A stretch of 64,000 bases of DNA from Ulva prolifera. Its lineage: Eukaryota; Chlorophyta; Ulvophyceae; Ulvales; Ulvaceae. Where the stretch lies: contig CM041196.1 of assembly GCA_023078555.1 (NCBI GenBank), positions 6,025,658-6,089,657 on the forward strand, written 5' to 3'. The stretch's first letter is position 1, and every line of letters begins with the position of its first letter. A program made the position numbers and the translations under genes. Below are positions 23,301 through 36,000 of this stretch, piece by piece. The notes under the pieces were generated by a model. That model ran no database searches. It had not been told where the DNA came from and was given only the letters and a program-made list of their open reading frames with translations.

Positions 23301-26300
23301 CGGCCGTGCTTGCAAGGTGGCGCGTGCGTTCAGCCACCCTACGCGAGTGCAGCCTCCACCACTCGCAGCGCTTCACACGGTGGTTACGCATGCACGTGAG
23401 CCGCAAGCGGCTCGGCGGCCACAGGGGTGCGGCGACACGCAGACCCCCGCTGCCGCATCGGACGGGGGAGCGGCGGCCGGTACGGCTGCACCATGCGGTG
23501 ACCGGCCAGAGCGGCGGAGCCTCGCGGACGTCGGGACAGATGCATGGATTCATGCATGCCGCGTCATTGTGGCAGCGGCAGCGGTAGACGATTGTTGTGG
23601 GCGGTCCGAACAAGCCGGCACACAGGCCGGCGACGCCGCGGGGAGGGGGCAGGAGGGCAGCGGAGGCCCGTGGGCGGCGGCGGTCGCAGAAGCGGAGCAT
23701 GCACAGCGGCGGCGCACTCACGCTGCGCCGCTGCTGCGCATCGCGGCAGCGCTGAGCGCGATCGACATGCAGCTGCATGAGAGCCCGACCGCGGGCGACG
23801 ACGCGGACACGGCCGGTGAGGCCGGCACGGCACCGGACGCCGTGTGTGGCCGGATGGGCCCTTTACACCCCTGCGTCACTGCGGCACGTCTTGCACAGTG
23901 TGTGGCGTCAGACACGCTGGCGGCTGGGCGTAGTGGCGACGCTGCGGACGCGGCATGTGATGAGGTGGTGGAGACGCCACGGGCCGGGGGACGCTCGCGG
24001 CGCGGCGCCGCTAGGGTGCACCCTGCATGCACGCCGTCCGCGCAGCTTGCAGTTGTATTGGCCCCTGTAGCCACAGACCCGTTGGCGCTGTGCGCACTGA
24101 CCTCGCTGCACCTCTTGGCGCTGACGCGGCGGACCGCCGGGATCGGGGCGTCACTGACGAGCGAAGAGTTCCCCGCGTGGGCGTGGGACGCGTGCCACGC
24201 GGCGCTGGAGCGCACGCTGCCAGACATCGCGAGCCTGCGGCCACTGGTGCGCAGGCCGGAGTCCCTGTGGCGGAGCTCATGCGCACTGGCACTGCTGACG
24301 CAGCTGCTGCAGCACTGCGCCGGCGCGGCGGCGGACGTCGCATCGGCGGGCCATGATGCCGCGACTGAGGCCGAGCTCGCCGCCGCGGCGGGAGATCGGG
24401 GCTTTCGCGGGGACGGGGGCGAGTGCTGCCGTGCTGTGCTGGCCGTCGCATGCATGGCGGCAACCCGTGCGACGTTGGCACTGTGTGCTTGCCGGGGAGA
24501 GCTTGGCTCGGAGAGGGGGGGGGCTCACGTTGCACAGCAGGGGCAGGTGAGATGCACTTCAGCCCTGATCACTGCGTTGTTCTGTGCTGACAGGCGTGCA
24601 GCCAGTTTCCTCGCAAAGCTGGCTCTGCTCGGGAAAGGTCCCTCGCCGTGCTGCTGAGGTGCAGCTTCCAGGTACAGCTGTCCCGATGGGGAATATCGGG
24701 GGTGGGCCTGATTGAGCTCCTGTATCAGACTCTCAGCACTGTTGGTACATCAGCGTCGGCTGTGCAGAAAGCAGACGCGCCGCCACCAAGCCACCCGCAC
24801 GGCCTGTGGGCCCCGCCGCCGCTCGGCGGGCCGGCAGCGCCCGAACTGCAGGCGGCCACGGCGCCCCCGCCCCACCCACCTGCCGACTGCGCACACGCCC
24901 AGCCTACGGCGCCACACACAGACGCAGCCGCCGCCTCCACGTTGCCCGCAGATGAGAGGCACACCGGCCTGGTGCAGCTCGTCACTGAGGCTGAGGCGCA
25001 CCTGGGCCGCATGCTGACCACCCTCGCGGTGCGCCCCCCCTTGCCTATCAGCACAGCAGCATACTGCCGAGATGCGCCGGAATGTTTTTTTTTTTTTTGT
25101 TCTGGAGTCCTCGCGCGTGATCTGTGGAAATCTGCATCATCTCCCGTTGTGGTGCTGGTGACCATCCTGCTTGGCTAGTGTTCGGGTGACGTACATGTCA
25201 GTGATGACGGGCCGGGCAGAGCTTGCGTCCTGCATTTGTCTTGATCCCACGCATATAATACATCGGCTGCGTTGCTTTGTCGTGTGCATCGGTGCTCTGC
25301 CGTACATTGGCCCCCAGGCTCTTTTGCATCTTGTGCTTGCGCACTGTACTGTGAGAACACCGTCGGAGAAGAAGAGCGGCAGGTAGCTCCGCGAGCCCTG
25401 CACAGTAACAAACATCGCGCTGCGATCGCATCTACACACGCCCCCAATCGCGAATCAACTCTCTCTTACCCCAGACCCACTGGCAAAGCGTGTGTCGTGC
25501 AGCATGCAGCAGTGGCAGCCATGCTGGACGTGCAGCTGCTGCTCGTCCCAGAGGAGGAGCGCCCACCGCCACGGCCGGTCACCCGCCGCGCTGCAACCAC
25601 CACCCCCGCCTGGCCAGTGCAGTCGCTGCCTCCTGCGCTACAGGCACCATGCGTCGCCGCTGTGCGCTTCGCGGCGTGCTTTGATTCGCTTGCGGCCGTC
25701 GCGCAGAAGGTGTTGGCCGTGCCCGAGGCAGCGGCCACCGCGGCCACAGTAGGCGGCGCCTGTGGCAACACGCCCACCCCACAGCCGGGCTCCGCGGCCC
25801 CGTTTGCGACCCGCATCATCGCTCTCGACGGGCCCCTGTCGCCGATCGTGTGCATGGTGAACAGCCCGGCTGTGGCGGCTGCACCTCGCATCGGGGGCCC
25901 CAGCAGCCACAGCCCGATGATGACGCCTCCGACTTTCGCCGCCGCCGCTGCTTCGCCCGCCTTGAGTCCGGGGGACGCGGGCGACATCACGATTTCGCTG
26001 GAGTGTGGCACCACACGCATGGCGATCCATGCGGCCGCACGCATGATTGAGTGCTCCCAGCACAGCCTGATGCAGGTGGTGGCGGCCTCGCCACGGGCTG
26101 TGCACGCACTCCGGGCCGGCGCATCCAGTGTCGTGGACGGGGCCGACGGCACAGAGTGGAAGTGTGTCGCCGACAGCGCGATGCACGCAGCGGTGGTGCT
26201 GGACGTTTTTGAGACTTGCCAGGATGCGTTTCTAGAGTTCCTCGGGGTGCGTCGCCTGTGGCCATGTGTCTTGTCCCCACATGCCCGACCCCGACATCAG

Positions 26301-27758
26301 CCCTTTCCGAAGCTGATCTTTGGCCTTTGTTGAAATACTCTCTACCAATGTATGGTCCAGTCTCATCTTAAGCGAGTCATTTCATCGGGGTTTCTCCATG
26401 TACGCCCGCCCGGCAACCTCACCCGTGCACCTGCTGTGCCGCTAAATCCAATACAGGTGGGCGCGGCAAGATGGCGTGTTCAGGCATGCTGTACATGCAA
26501 AAAGCCAACTACCATTTCAGTGCGTGCGTGCAGGATCCCAACGATGCCCTCCAGCTGTCGGGCGACGAGGGCAGCGAGCCAGACGGCACGCTCGCCGCGC
26601 CGGTGCCATCGGGCGACACCGCCGCGGTGGCAGGCGCGCTGGCCATGCTCGCGTCCTCGGAGCCCGCAGAGGCGGCGCCGGCGGAGGACGTCAGCTGGAT
26701 GGCGAAGCGGCGACACACGGTCGAGAACGACCCCGAGCACCGGCAGTTCCTGCTGGACGTGCTGCAGATGGCGGGCGGCGGCGGCGCGCCGCCGGCCGCC
26801 GTGGCCGCGTCACCGCATGCCGGCGAACTCGTGCAGCTCGCACAGGTGCGCTCCACATTCGCGGTGCGAGCGCTCCGTGTGTGGCACGTGTGGTGTAGCG
26901 GCAGCGCGAGCTGGCGCGCCGCAGTGTGCGTGCTTACGTGCTTGCACCGGAGTCCGCAGCAGCGTGTGGATCAGACGCCTCGTGCTGTCGCAACCACCAA
27001 GATTCTCAATCTCAAAGTAGAGGTATGGCTGTGTCCCGATGCAATCCTAGACGTGTCCAGAATGAAGGAAGACTGTGGCACTCTAGACTGATGAATGTAG
27101 CAGTTAATGTATGACAGTAGATATTGACCATTATGTACGCTGTGGTGCGGTGCAGGAGGTACAGGAGGCATGGCGCAACCCGGATGAGGGGGGCGACAGC
27201 GAGAGCATCGGTGACACTGACAGCAGCGGCGACAGCGGCGGCGCTGATAGCGTTGGCGGCGCAAGCGGCGGCAGCGAGAGCGGTGACGGCGAAAGCGGCG
27301 ACGTCCGCACGGACGCGCGCGGGAGCTGTGGCATCAGTGGTGGGGACGATATCGGCGCGATCGCCGTTGCGGAGGGGCCGCCGCAGCCCGGGCTGCAGCC
27401 GAGGCCGCCCCGGCATGCGGCCGTGACGCCGTCGTGCAGCGTGGCGGCGAGCGCGGCCGGGCGTGCGCCGCTGCCGCGGCGGCGGGGCCGCGGTGCGGCA
27501 GCGAGCGCGGGCACGGGTGCGGGGCCGTCAGGGGCGACCGCCGGGGCGTCGTCGCTCGCGGCGCAGGCGCTGCAGCGTGCCCGCGGTCGGCCGGCGATGT
27601 CGAACAACGCGTTTCTGAGCGCGGCGATGGCCCTCGGACAGGGCTCGGTCGACGACGTCCGGGAGCTCGAGGACTTTGTGGTGGCTGATCCGGAGCGGGA
27701 CTATCACTCGCTGCTGGTGCAGCGATACATTGCAGAAACGGAGAGTGAGAGCGAGTGA
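17362..27758 (+). CDS. Very large helical protein, unidentified
   Basis: Eleven exons join in phase: 17362-17586, 17741-18118, 18225-18633, 18736-18836, 19252-19798, 19998-22471, 22936-24546, 24594-25028, 25503-26246, 26534-26845 and 27156-27758, giving 2,612 residues. The start ACCATGG is a strong Kozak match. The protein is rich in amphipathic, Ala/Leu-heavy helices (for example LSDLLLAACVLLAGLLPHGL, LGLHAVGLCVSIVVAIASLK), suggesting an ARM/HEAT-like scaffold. These are broken by Pro/Ala-rich linkers. A basic PRKRKLQPE patch near residue 1,480 could be a nuclear signal. The C-terminal part has KRRHTVENDPEHRQFLLDVL, an acidic Ser/Gly/Asp tract, a PRRRGRG patch, then VRELEDFVVADPERDY and an acidic end (ETESESE). 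I do not recognise the family. Exon 19998-22471 may hide a small intron near 20810-20890. Confidence 0.7.
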
Positions 27759-28350
27759 GCCTCTTGCTGATTGTTGCGCATGCGCTGTCTCAGCTGTACA
27801 CAGGGCGCTCCTGGGCCACAGCTCGTTTCAGCTTGTGGCTTGCTGATTTCTTGGCCAAGGAGTCTGGTAGCTGTAGGAGGTTTGGCCGCTGTGGGGTAAC
27901 TGCTGCGTAGCCGTTTTGTGACGTGGCCGATGAAGTCGTCTTTCGTTCTGATTCATGCGGTTTGATGCGATTGTGCTGGGAGGGTGCTAGGTCGTGAGTG
28001 TACCGGATGGTGCTAGAAAGTGGAGTGCGTGTAGGTGTTGTCACGAACGTCGGGTGTCGTGGCCAAATGGGTTCTCAAACGTGGCACACTGGAGTGCTGG
28101 CTGACTATGTGCCTGCTGATTAACAGCCGGCCTTATGTCGCCTGCACAGGGGAATAGGTCGCGCCTGCTGCAAAGTTGTAGCAACATCTTTCTGTGTCGC
28201 AGAAATTTGCTCTTACTTGGATTAGCTCTTTGCTGCGACGCAAAAACAGATGATCTATTGTGTGATAGGTGAAAATCAAGCATTGGGCAAACTGTATTGC
28301 CACTACAATGCACAGGTGAGAATTCAGGCTGTCGTGAAGCAGAGTTTTCG

Positions 28351-28428
28351 GTGTAATTTGAGACTGCTCTCCAACAACAAGCTTGAACACATTCGCAGCA
28401 GCATGCCTTGCACCCATTCACCACTCCA
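28351..28428 (+). repeat. Left arm of a 78-bp inverted repeat
   Basis: Begins GTGTAATTTGAG and ends ACCCATTCACCACTCCA. The same 78 bases recur in reverse complement at 29354-29431 with three mismatches. The arms are 925 bp apart. Confidence 0.9.
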
Positions 28429-29353
28429 TATCTCTGACTGTAGGGGCTATGTGTGGGCGTGGTCTGTGTAGGTGTCACAAAGTGAAAGGCGCGTGCCATA
28501 GCAGCCTTGTAGTGCAGCACATAGATGTAGGAATGCAGGTTAGTCACTAGCAGTAAGAGATAAGTTCTAAGGCATCTACATCCATGTCACAACAAAGGCG
28601 ACAATGGGTCTTTGACACAACACTCAGACCCTTTTGTCAAGGACATCTTGTGCCATACGGGTGTGCATCTCCTGAAGGTGCTCTGATGCGAGATGCTGAA
28701 GCAGGACAACCTCAAAATCGAGTACGAACGCTGTGTTCCATCATGGGCTAATGCCCCGGAAGGAAGCTACGAGATGTAACGTCTCATGTCTCACAACACA
28801 AGCAGGACCTCTGCGACCATTGAGCTGTGATGGCATGCTTTGGCACGATGCTGTTCGCTGGCTGAACCACCCGGCCCGGGATACTACGTACTGTTGCCAT
28901 ACTAATGCTTGCAGCTCGGACAATTGCACATTCCAAGGCATATCTGGAAAAGTAGCTTTGAATCGGAACACATTTCAAGATAAGCTGCCTGTATGGTGGC
29001 TTGTCAGTCACGCTGGTGCAAGCAAATAGGCCAGCTGCATGTGGCAGGCAGGCCCTGTCTGGAGGATTGATTGTGTGTGCTCTCACGGCAGCACAGCATG
29101 GAACTCCTGCCATACAAGATGAATACTTTGGTGCCGAATTACAGCGAATGTCTTGCATGTTAAGGCACCCAGTCAACACCACGGCTGATGTTATGCTGCT
29201 GTGCCAATGCACGAGCACGACGTTGTATCCTGCGAGTAGAACATCGTCTGCGGCTGGCAGCATCAGAGCAAGGTAGAGATATGCGAATTCCTAGGCTGTT
29301 GCAGAGGGCCGGTAGGTTCCACCGCCGTTGTCGGGCCCAGTTGGAGTGGTGAA

Positions 29354-29431
29354 TGGAGTGGTGAATGGGTGCAAGGCATGCTGCTGCGAACGTGTTCAAG
29401 CTTGTTGATGGAGAGCAGGCTCAAATTACAC
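29354..29431 (-). repeat. Right arm of the 78-bp inverted repeat, with local duplications
   Basis: Reverse complement of 28351-28428. Just left of it GGAGTGGTGAAT is duplicated (29343-29370). Just right of it, GGCTGCTGTTT recurs three times (29450-29505). These small duplications suggest slippage or breakage at this arm. Confidence 0.85.
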
Positions 29432-29998
29432 AGATTACACAGTTCCCAGGGCTGCTGTTTACAAGGCTGCTGTTTACAAGGTGTTCCCAGGGCTGCTGTT
29501 TCCCAGGGCAAACCATCAAGAGAAACAACCGGACGCATTTGCTAGCTTTAGACAGCATGTCAGGTAGCACCACATACACAGAACGAGAAACACGCACTCA
29601 CATGCTGTATCGCTGAATATGGTCGTCACACTCGTCTCATTTCAAGCTTGGCAGCAAGGCAGCACGATGGAGCGAATCCGGCCGAAGCGCGGCGGGTTTT
29701 GTTGGCATGCATGCAAGCCAGATCAGCCCGTCAGCGACGAGCCTGTCCGAGTACCGCGATCACTCGCCGGGAGGGCAGTTTTGCACAGTGGCACATTGCA
29801 TTGTGGTCTGAATATCATCACGGCAGCGTAGCTGTGTGCTGGTCTGCACTGACTGGCTGTGTTTAGACCAGGTCAAGTGCAGCTTCCTGGGCTGCGATTC
29901 ACATACGTCGTATGCCACCAAGTAGCTTTACATATTGTTTTTAATGTGTGGCCGGTGTGAGAATAGGATGTATATATGTCCGTTAGTTCCTTACGCGC

Positions 29999-30004
29999 TA
30001 TAAA
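29999..30004 (+). promoter_or_regulatory. TATAAA-like element upstream of TRAPPC10
   Basis: TATAAA lies 42 bases before the proposed start codon at 30046. The distance leaves room for only a very short leader, so it may be coincidental. Confidence 0.3.
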
Positions 30005-30045
30005 TGTGTCTACAGCGAGACTAACGCGCACATCGCCGAAGCACC

Positions 30046-33000
30046 ATGGAGCGTCTCAAGGCAGCACGCTTCGTCAACAACTTCAGCAGGGCCCTTCCGG
30101 AGCCTGAGGTGAAATCTGCTATCGCTCCAATTGTGGAATCGCAACTGCCAACAAATGCCAACATCGGGAACCTCGGCACCAGCAATGCGGTACTGGGCGA
30201 CTCCGATGGGCCATACTTGCACATTACGATGACAAGCCTCGGCAACGCCGCCCTGTTGGACGCACTTTCGGTGGTGAGTGTTCAGTTCCATGTGCAGCGG
30301 TGGTGGCACTCTCAGGTAGCCTTGCCTGGGAACTCAAGCATGGCTGCGCAAGTTCATCGCTCATATCCTGTATCACGCTCAAATCGCATGAATTTCTTCT
30401 CGCAATGGGTACCGGGTGTCACCCGGGTACTGCATGCAGGGCGTGCACCGGCTAGCAGAGCTGAGGCATGTGGTGCTTACAACACCTTCAAAGAGAGAGA
30501 CAACCATCGATCGCCTGCCGCTCAAGGTGTCTATGAATGAAGATGAAGATTGGCAGTCCCTTGTGGAAGCCGCCAACAATCCCACACAGTGGTACCGCCA
30601 ACCGTTTGTGATGGTGGTGCTGGTGCGCTACCTTCATGCTTGCAGCACCAACTCGCAGCTCTGATGCACGATGTGCCACTTCGATACACCCCTACTGTAT
30701 CATACTGAACTGATTGATGCCGTATCTGCCACGTGGCTGTTGCGTGCCAGTTGTGGGGCGGCTATGCCGTTCTCTGCGTACACTAGACAGTCCTGAAACA
30801 TCACCTGCGCAAAGCAGGACAGGTGCAACTCGCCTTGCTATGAGATTACATGAACTTTGTACATCTCTGGCACATGGTTTCTGGCACGTGAGAATGATTT
30901 GCATGAATGTACTGAAGCTGAGACATGTACTAGCCCTGCAGCTACAAACAAGCACTCCACGTCGACGAGATTCATCGATGAAGTCATCGACGGATGGAGC
31001 GCTGTTCAGCTGTGTCCGCTGGGATGTCCTGTGCCCACAGATCACCCTTTTTGCCGGTGATCTGTTGCCTACCAGCTCATCGCAGACCCAAGTCCTTTGC
31101 TGGCTCCTCGGAGCATGCGCTGGTTGTACAAGTGAAAACAGGCTACACGTTGAGCCACGCCATAGCCACATGCAGTTCCCCCTTGCTCACCGTAGCCTGC
31201 TTCACAGCAGAATTGCCCAGCTGAGTGTCCAGTGCATGCGGTATGAGCCCATGCGGGTCAGTGAAGAGTGAAGGTGTTGAGAGTCATAGCATGCTCCTGG
31301 TCCAACGCGCTCGACTGATGGCCATGCTCGCGATTCAGCGCTTCTGACTGATGCTTGATGTCCCGATCCATGTCTTCTCAAGCACTCCTCTCCCTCTCAG
31401 CAGCTTTTGCTGAGGTGAGTCATGCCAAAGCAACCCAATGAGCATGCCGATGCATGCGCCCATGCATGAGCGTGTCCCCCACCACCCCCACATCAGGCGC
31501 AACTCCAGGTCAACAGCCACAGCCTTTCGTCGGGCACCTAAAGTGGCTGGATCTGCGGAGCGTAGACCTGCAAATCCGGCCGCAACAGCCGACCTCAGGC
31601 CGACCAGTTCGCCTTGCGCTTCCTACCCGAATCACAGAAAACGGAGCGTTTGCTTTCCAGATCGCATATGCGATCTGGGAAACAGTGCATTATTGCATGA
31701 GCACGTTTATCTCGCAGCACTACCAATGCCCCCCTCAGCTGCTGGCAGCGCATGCCGTTGCCAGAGCACCCATCCCTGCACCCGGCAGCGCCTCAACCTG
31801 TCCAGCTTCAGCGGTCCGCGGTGGTGCAGATCTGCGCCGAGACGATCGAGGACTACAAGACGAAGCACCGCAAGCGGCTGCTCATCCTGCGCGACAAGCT
31901 CGCCGCGCTGCCGGCGGGCGTCGCGACGCGCATGACGATCGCGTGCGTGCGCTCCGCCACGACGCAGTCGCCCGACACCTTCCGCAAGGTGCACGCCAAG
32001 GTGCAGGACGACTTCCACCGCACGGACCGCGTGCTGCGGCTTGACGCCGGCATCGAGCACATGCAGTCGGCGCGCGGCAGCCGCGACTGGGACACGCTCA
32101 AGCAGATGCTCGTGCTGCGGTTCTCCGAGGCGTTTGAGCAGCGCATGGAGGCGTTCGGGGAGGAGGTACGGCCCCCGGGCAACCCTCTGCTACACAGTCA
32201 TGAACAACCGCCTGTGATCAGATTCCCTTCTGGTGGTCGCGGACTCAACAGGCAGTGTCCCCGGCTGTCTGGCCTTGCATGCGCATTGTATGCATTGAAA
32301 CCGGCGGTGCTGAATCAGTGGAGACTGCTTGGCACATGCATGCCCCGTTTGTGTCCCTGACAACCTGGAGTCGTATGCGTGCGTCCACTTTGACCATGGC
32401 CAGTCAGTCGGGGCTGCGTGGTACATACTCCCCCCCGGCGCCAATCTGCGGCGCAGACCCCGTCCCCATGCATGCAGCTGCGCAGCCTGCGCACCGGCCT
32501 CGACGGCAGCACGGCGCACCTCGCGCACAACCTGCTGGTGAAGGACGCGCTGGCCACGATGCTCGCGCGTGCGCGCCTCTACGGCGACGCCGGCCTCGAG
32601 CTGACGTTCATGGACATCAGCTACGAGCACCACGCGGCGCGCCACCCGGAGATGCACGTGTTTGCGGTCAACCTCGAGGCCGACCTCAACCCGAGCCTCG
32701 CGGCGATGCGGCAGGAGTTCCTGCGCCGCATGCTGGTGCAGGACGGCCGCATGAACACGTTTGTGATGCGGCAGTACCTCTTCGGCGCACGCGTGCGCTC
32801 CCCCGCCCAACACAGTTGCCATGTGCGCGGAGAGCCTGTGGCCTGTCCGCGCACGAGTCACGCCTCGGCTGGACCGTGTTTTTTCTATTTGGATTTCGGG
32901 GGCGTGAGGGCACCTGCAGGGGGGTGCGGCACAGGACCGTGCCTGTGTGCCGTTGCTCACGCCATCTACACATTGCCTGGTGTAGCAGCTGAGCGCCAGC

Positions 33001-36000
33001 CTTCATGGCATGGTCATGGGTGGACCACCTGGAGCTCTCCTCTTGAAACCTTGCAGAGCATCTGCAGGACAGGTGGCCGCGATGTGTGCGCACCGCGTCA
33101 AGCTTGTGATGGCTGACAGGGGAGCTGTGCGGTGCAGTTGAAGCTGATGCTGGCGACTGTGCGTGAGTCTGGCCTGTCAGGGGACACCCTCTCCTGCGCA
33201 CAGCAGGCCCTCATCTTCCTCAGCACCGCCCGCGCCAAGCTGCACGCGCTGCAGCGTGACGGCGGCGTGCCCTACCTCTTCCCAGAGTGCTGGATCTGCC
33301 TCGCCGCGCTCGGCATCGCCACCACGCTCAGCGACACGCTGTGCGCAGCGGCGGCGGTCGCCGCCGCCGCGAGCGAAGCCGCGAGCGAAGCTGCCGCCTC
33401 CGGCGCCGGCGCCGGCGAAGCCGCCGCGGCCGCCGCCGCGGCGATGGACCTCGCAGCCGCGCTCGCGGAGGACGGCCCGATGCCGGTCCGCGGCGGCGGC
33501 GGCAGCCGCGCCGCGGACGGCGCGGCGCCGTCGGCGGCGGTGCTGCAGGAGGTGATGCCGTTCGCAGTGACTGTGCCGAAGCTGCTGGCGGCGTTCAGGG
33601 ACAGCGAGGCGGTCGGGCGGTCGGCGTCGGCGGTGGTCAGCGGCGCGCAGGACGTCGCGCCGCAGCCGAGCGCAGCAGAGCAGCGCATGATCGTCAAGAA
33701 GATGCAGCTCACGCTGGCGCAGGTCCTCGCAAGCGCCTACATGGTGCGGCACTCCTGCAGCTCTGCCCTCTTGCATACACCAGTGCTGCGCTGATGTGGC
33801 AGTGCCTCCGCATCCCTGCACCAGCCGCGTCAACTGTCTTCCCTGCATCTGCCAGCTGCAGGTCGTCTGCTATCGCCACCTGTCGCCACAAAACCATCCA
33901 TTGCATGAGCAGCCACAGTAGCTGCCATCACACGCCTTGCCACAGCTCGCGTGAGCAAGGCGTGCGTGTTGACGCTGCTGCCCGAGCCGAGACCGTCTCC
34001 GACGCATGCTCACCGCGCATGCACGCACCGGCGCCGCGCTGCTGCAGGCGGCTGTGGAGGTCAGCCAGAGCCTCGCGCTGGCGTGCCCCCTGCACCCGGA
34101 CGTCGACGACGTGTCGCCGCTGTGCTCATGGCTCGTCGGCGCGAAGGGGGAATCCCCATCGCCGGAGGTGTCGCCGCTGGCTCAGGAGAGCGCCGTGGAG
34201 AAGCAGCCCCTCAGCCTGTCTGTGCAGCTCTTCACCACCAGCCTGCAGGGCCAGCTCAGGTGCGGCGCCGCCTCCCACCTTCTGACCAACCTCCCGCCAT
34301 CCCCGGACGGTGCTTTGATCCTCGAGCGGGTGGGCACGTCTTCGATGGTGGTGCGACATTTCCCACTGGCTCCAAGGTGCAGGGGGCGGTGTGCATGTGG
34401 CTGAGGCGTGCCGCCGGCGGCGGTGCATCTGATGTCATACGTGTGCCTTTCTCTCAGATTGGCAGCAAGCAGGCCGCACAGACCATGGTCATTGGACAGA
34501 CGTTGTCGCCAGTGAGCCAGTGGGGTGATCTGTGGCCACTGTCCACTCGACAGCGTGGGCTGGCGTCACTCTCTGGGCGCTGGTAACCTGCATGGGGTCG
34601 TTACTAGCACATATCATAACAACATTTCCATCCTGGAAGGTCCAGGAGATCAAGTAACATAGGTCATCCATTCTTCATTCAGCCATCCCTCCATTCGTTA
34701 CGCTCTGGTCAATCGTTCAATCCAGTTGATGGTACGACCACTGCCAGACACCTCAGCCATGTCGCCGTGGTGCAGGGAGTCGGAGATCATCATGCCGTAC
34801 GACCTCATGCATGTCGCCGGCAGCGGCAGCGTGCCCTCGTGGCTCGGCCAGAGCACGCTGGCGCCGTTCGTTGCGGACGCGCTGCAGCTCGAGCGCCTCC
34901 TGCGCGCCCTCGCCTCGACGGCCGCGTGGCACTTCAGCCACGCCGGCGCCCCCCGCCACGCCACCTGCTTCGCTTCCCTCGCCGCCTCCTATTTCTTCCG
35001 CATGGTGCGCCTGTACTCTACAATTGCACATAAGTTTATGCGTGCTGTACACAGCGTAATGCCCGCGAATGCGGTAGTGTGATCTGGCCTGTGCGATGCT
35101 CGTTTCGTTTCGCCATGTAGTGCCGGATGATTTTAGTCGACACAGATAGTATTGCAGTCGGATCGATCCACATCATGCCGCAATTGTATCACTTCGGCGA
35201 CGTTCCTCCGGGCCATCTCTTGCTGATTGCATGGCGATGGAGTTGTGTGTGGCGGTGCAGGACGAACCGGAGCCCGCGGCAAAGCTGTGGCTGGCGGCGG
35301 TCGGCCCGATGCTGCAGCAGGGCTGGCGCCGCGCCGCCGTCAAGGTCCTCGACCGCCTGCTGGCCGCCGGGTGCCTGCTGCGCTCCGACGTCACCGCCGC
35401 CGCCGCCGTGCAGCTGCTCAGCACCCGCCCCGCGACCCTCGCGGCCGCGTTCCCGGGCGACGACACGCTCCCGCGACTCATGCATGCGTGCGCGCTGCGC
35501 GCGCTGCAGCACTTCTGCCCGGCCTCGGAGATCGCGCTGCAGGAGGTACTGTTTGTGGACATCAGCAAGAGCCAGGCGAGCCGGTTCTATGAGGAGGTGG
35601 AGGGGGGGCAGGAGGGCGGCCGGGGGGAGGTGGGTGGGGCGCAGGCGCTGTTGCGGCCGGCGGCGCGCCGCGACGGCAACGACCACTCGGCGCAGCTGGT
35701 GGGGCTTGCGGACCATTGCATCATGCGTGTCTGTGTCACTTCGCGGCTACCCGTGCCGGTCAAGGTACGCCGGCCGATCCCGCTTGACCGACAACAGCCG
35801 TGCCATATGCATGAGTGATGTCAACGTCATCGTGCTCTGCGCTGATTATACACGTACATACTATGGTGATGTTGTGGAGCAGGCGGGTGTCTGAGGGGGC
35901 TGGGCGTAGGCGATCCCGGCATTCATACGGCTTGGGTGTGGGTTTCGCTTGCGGTCTCCTGAGGTGTTGCAGATGATCCTCCGAGGCGTCCACTGGCATC

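Larger units (their letters stand above)
27759..30045. other. Intergenic region with inverted repeat
   Basis: No gene with convincing splice borders. It holds the 3' region of the large plus-strand gene, a pair of 78-bp inverted repeats (28351-28428 and 29354-29431) and the promoter region of the TRAPPC10 gene. Minus-strand frame 29263-28784 is open for 159 codons but has no clear identity. Confidence 0.5.
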
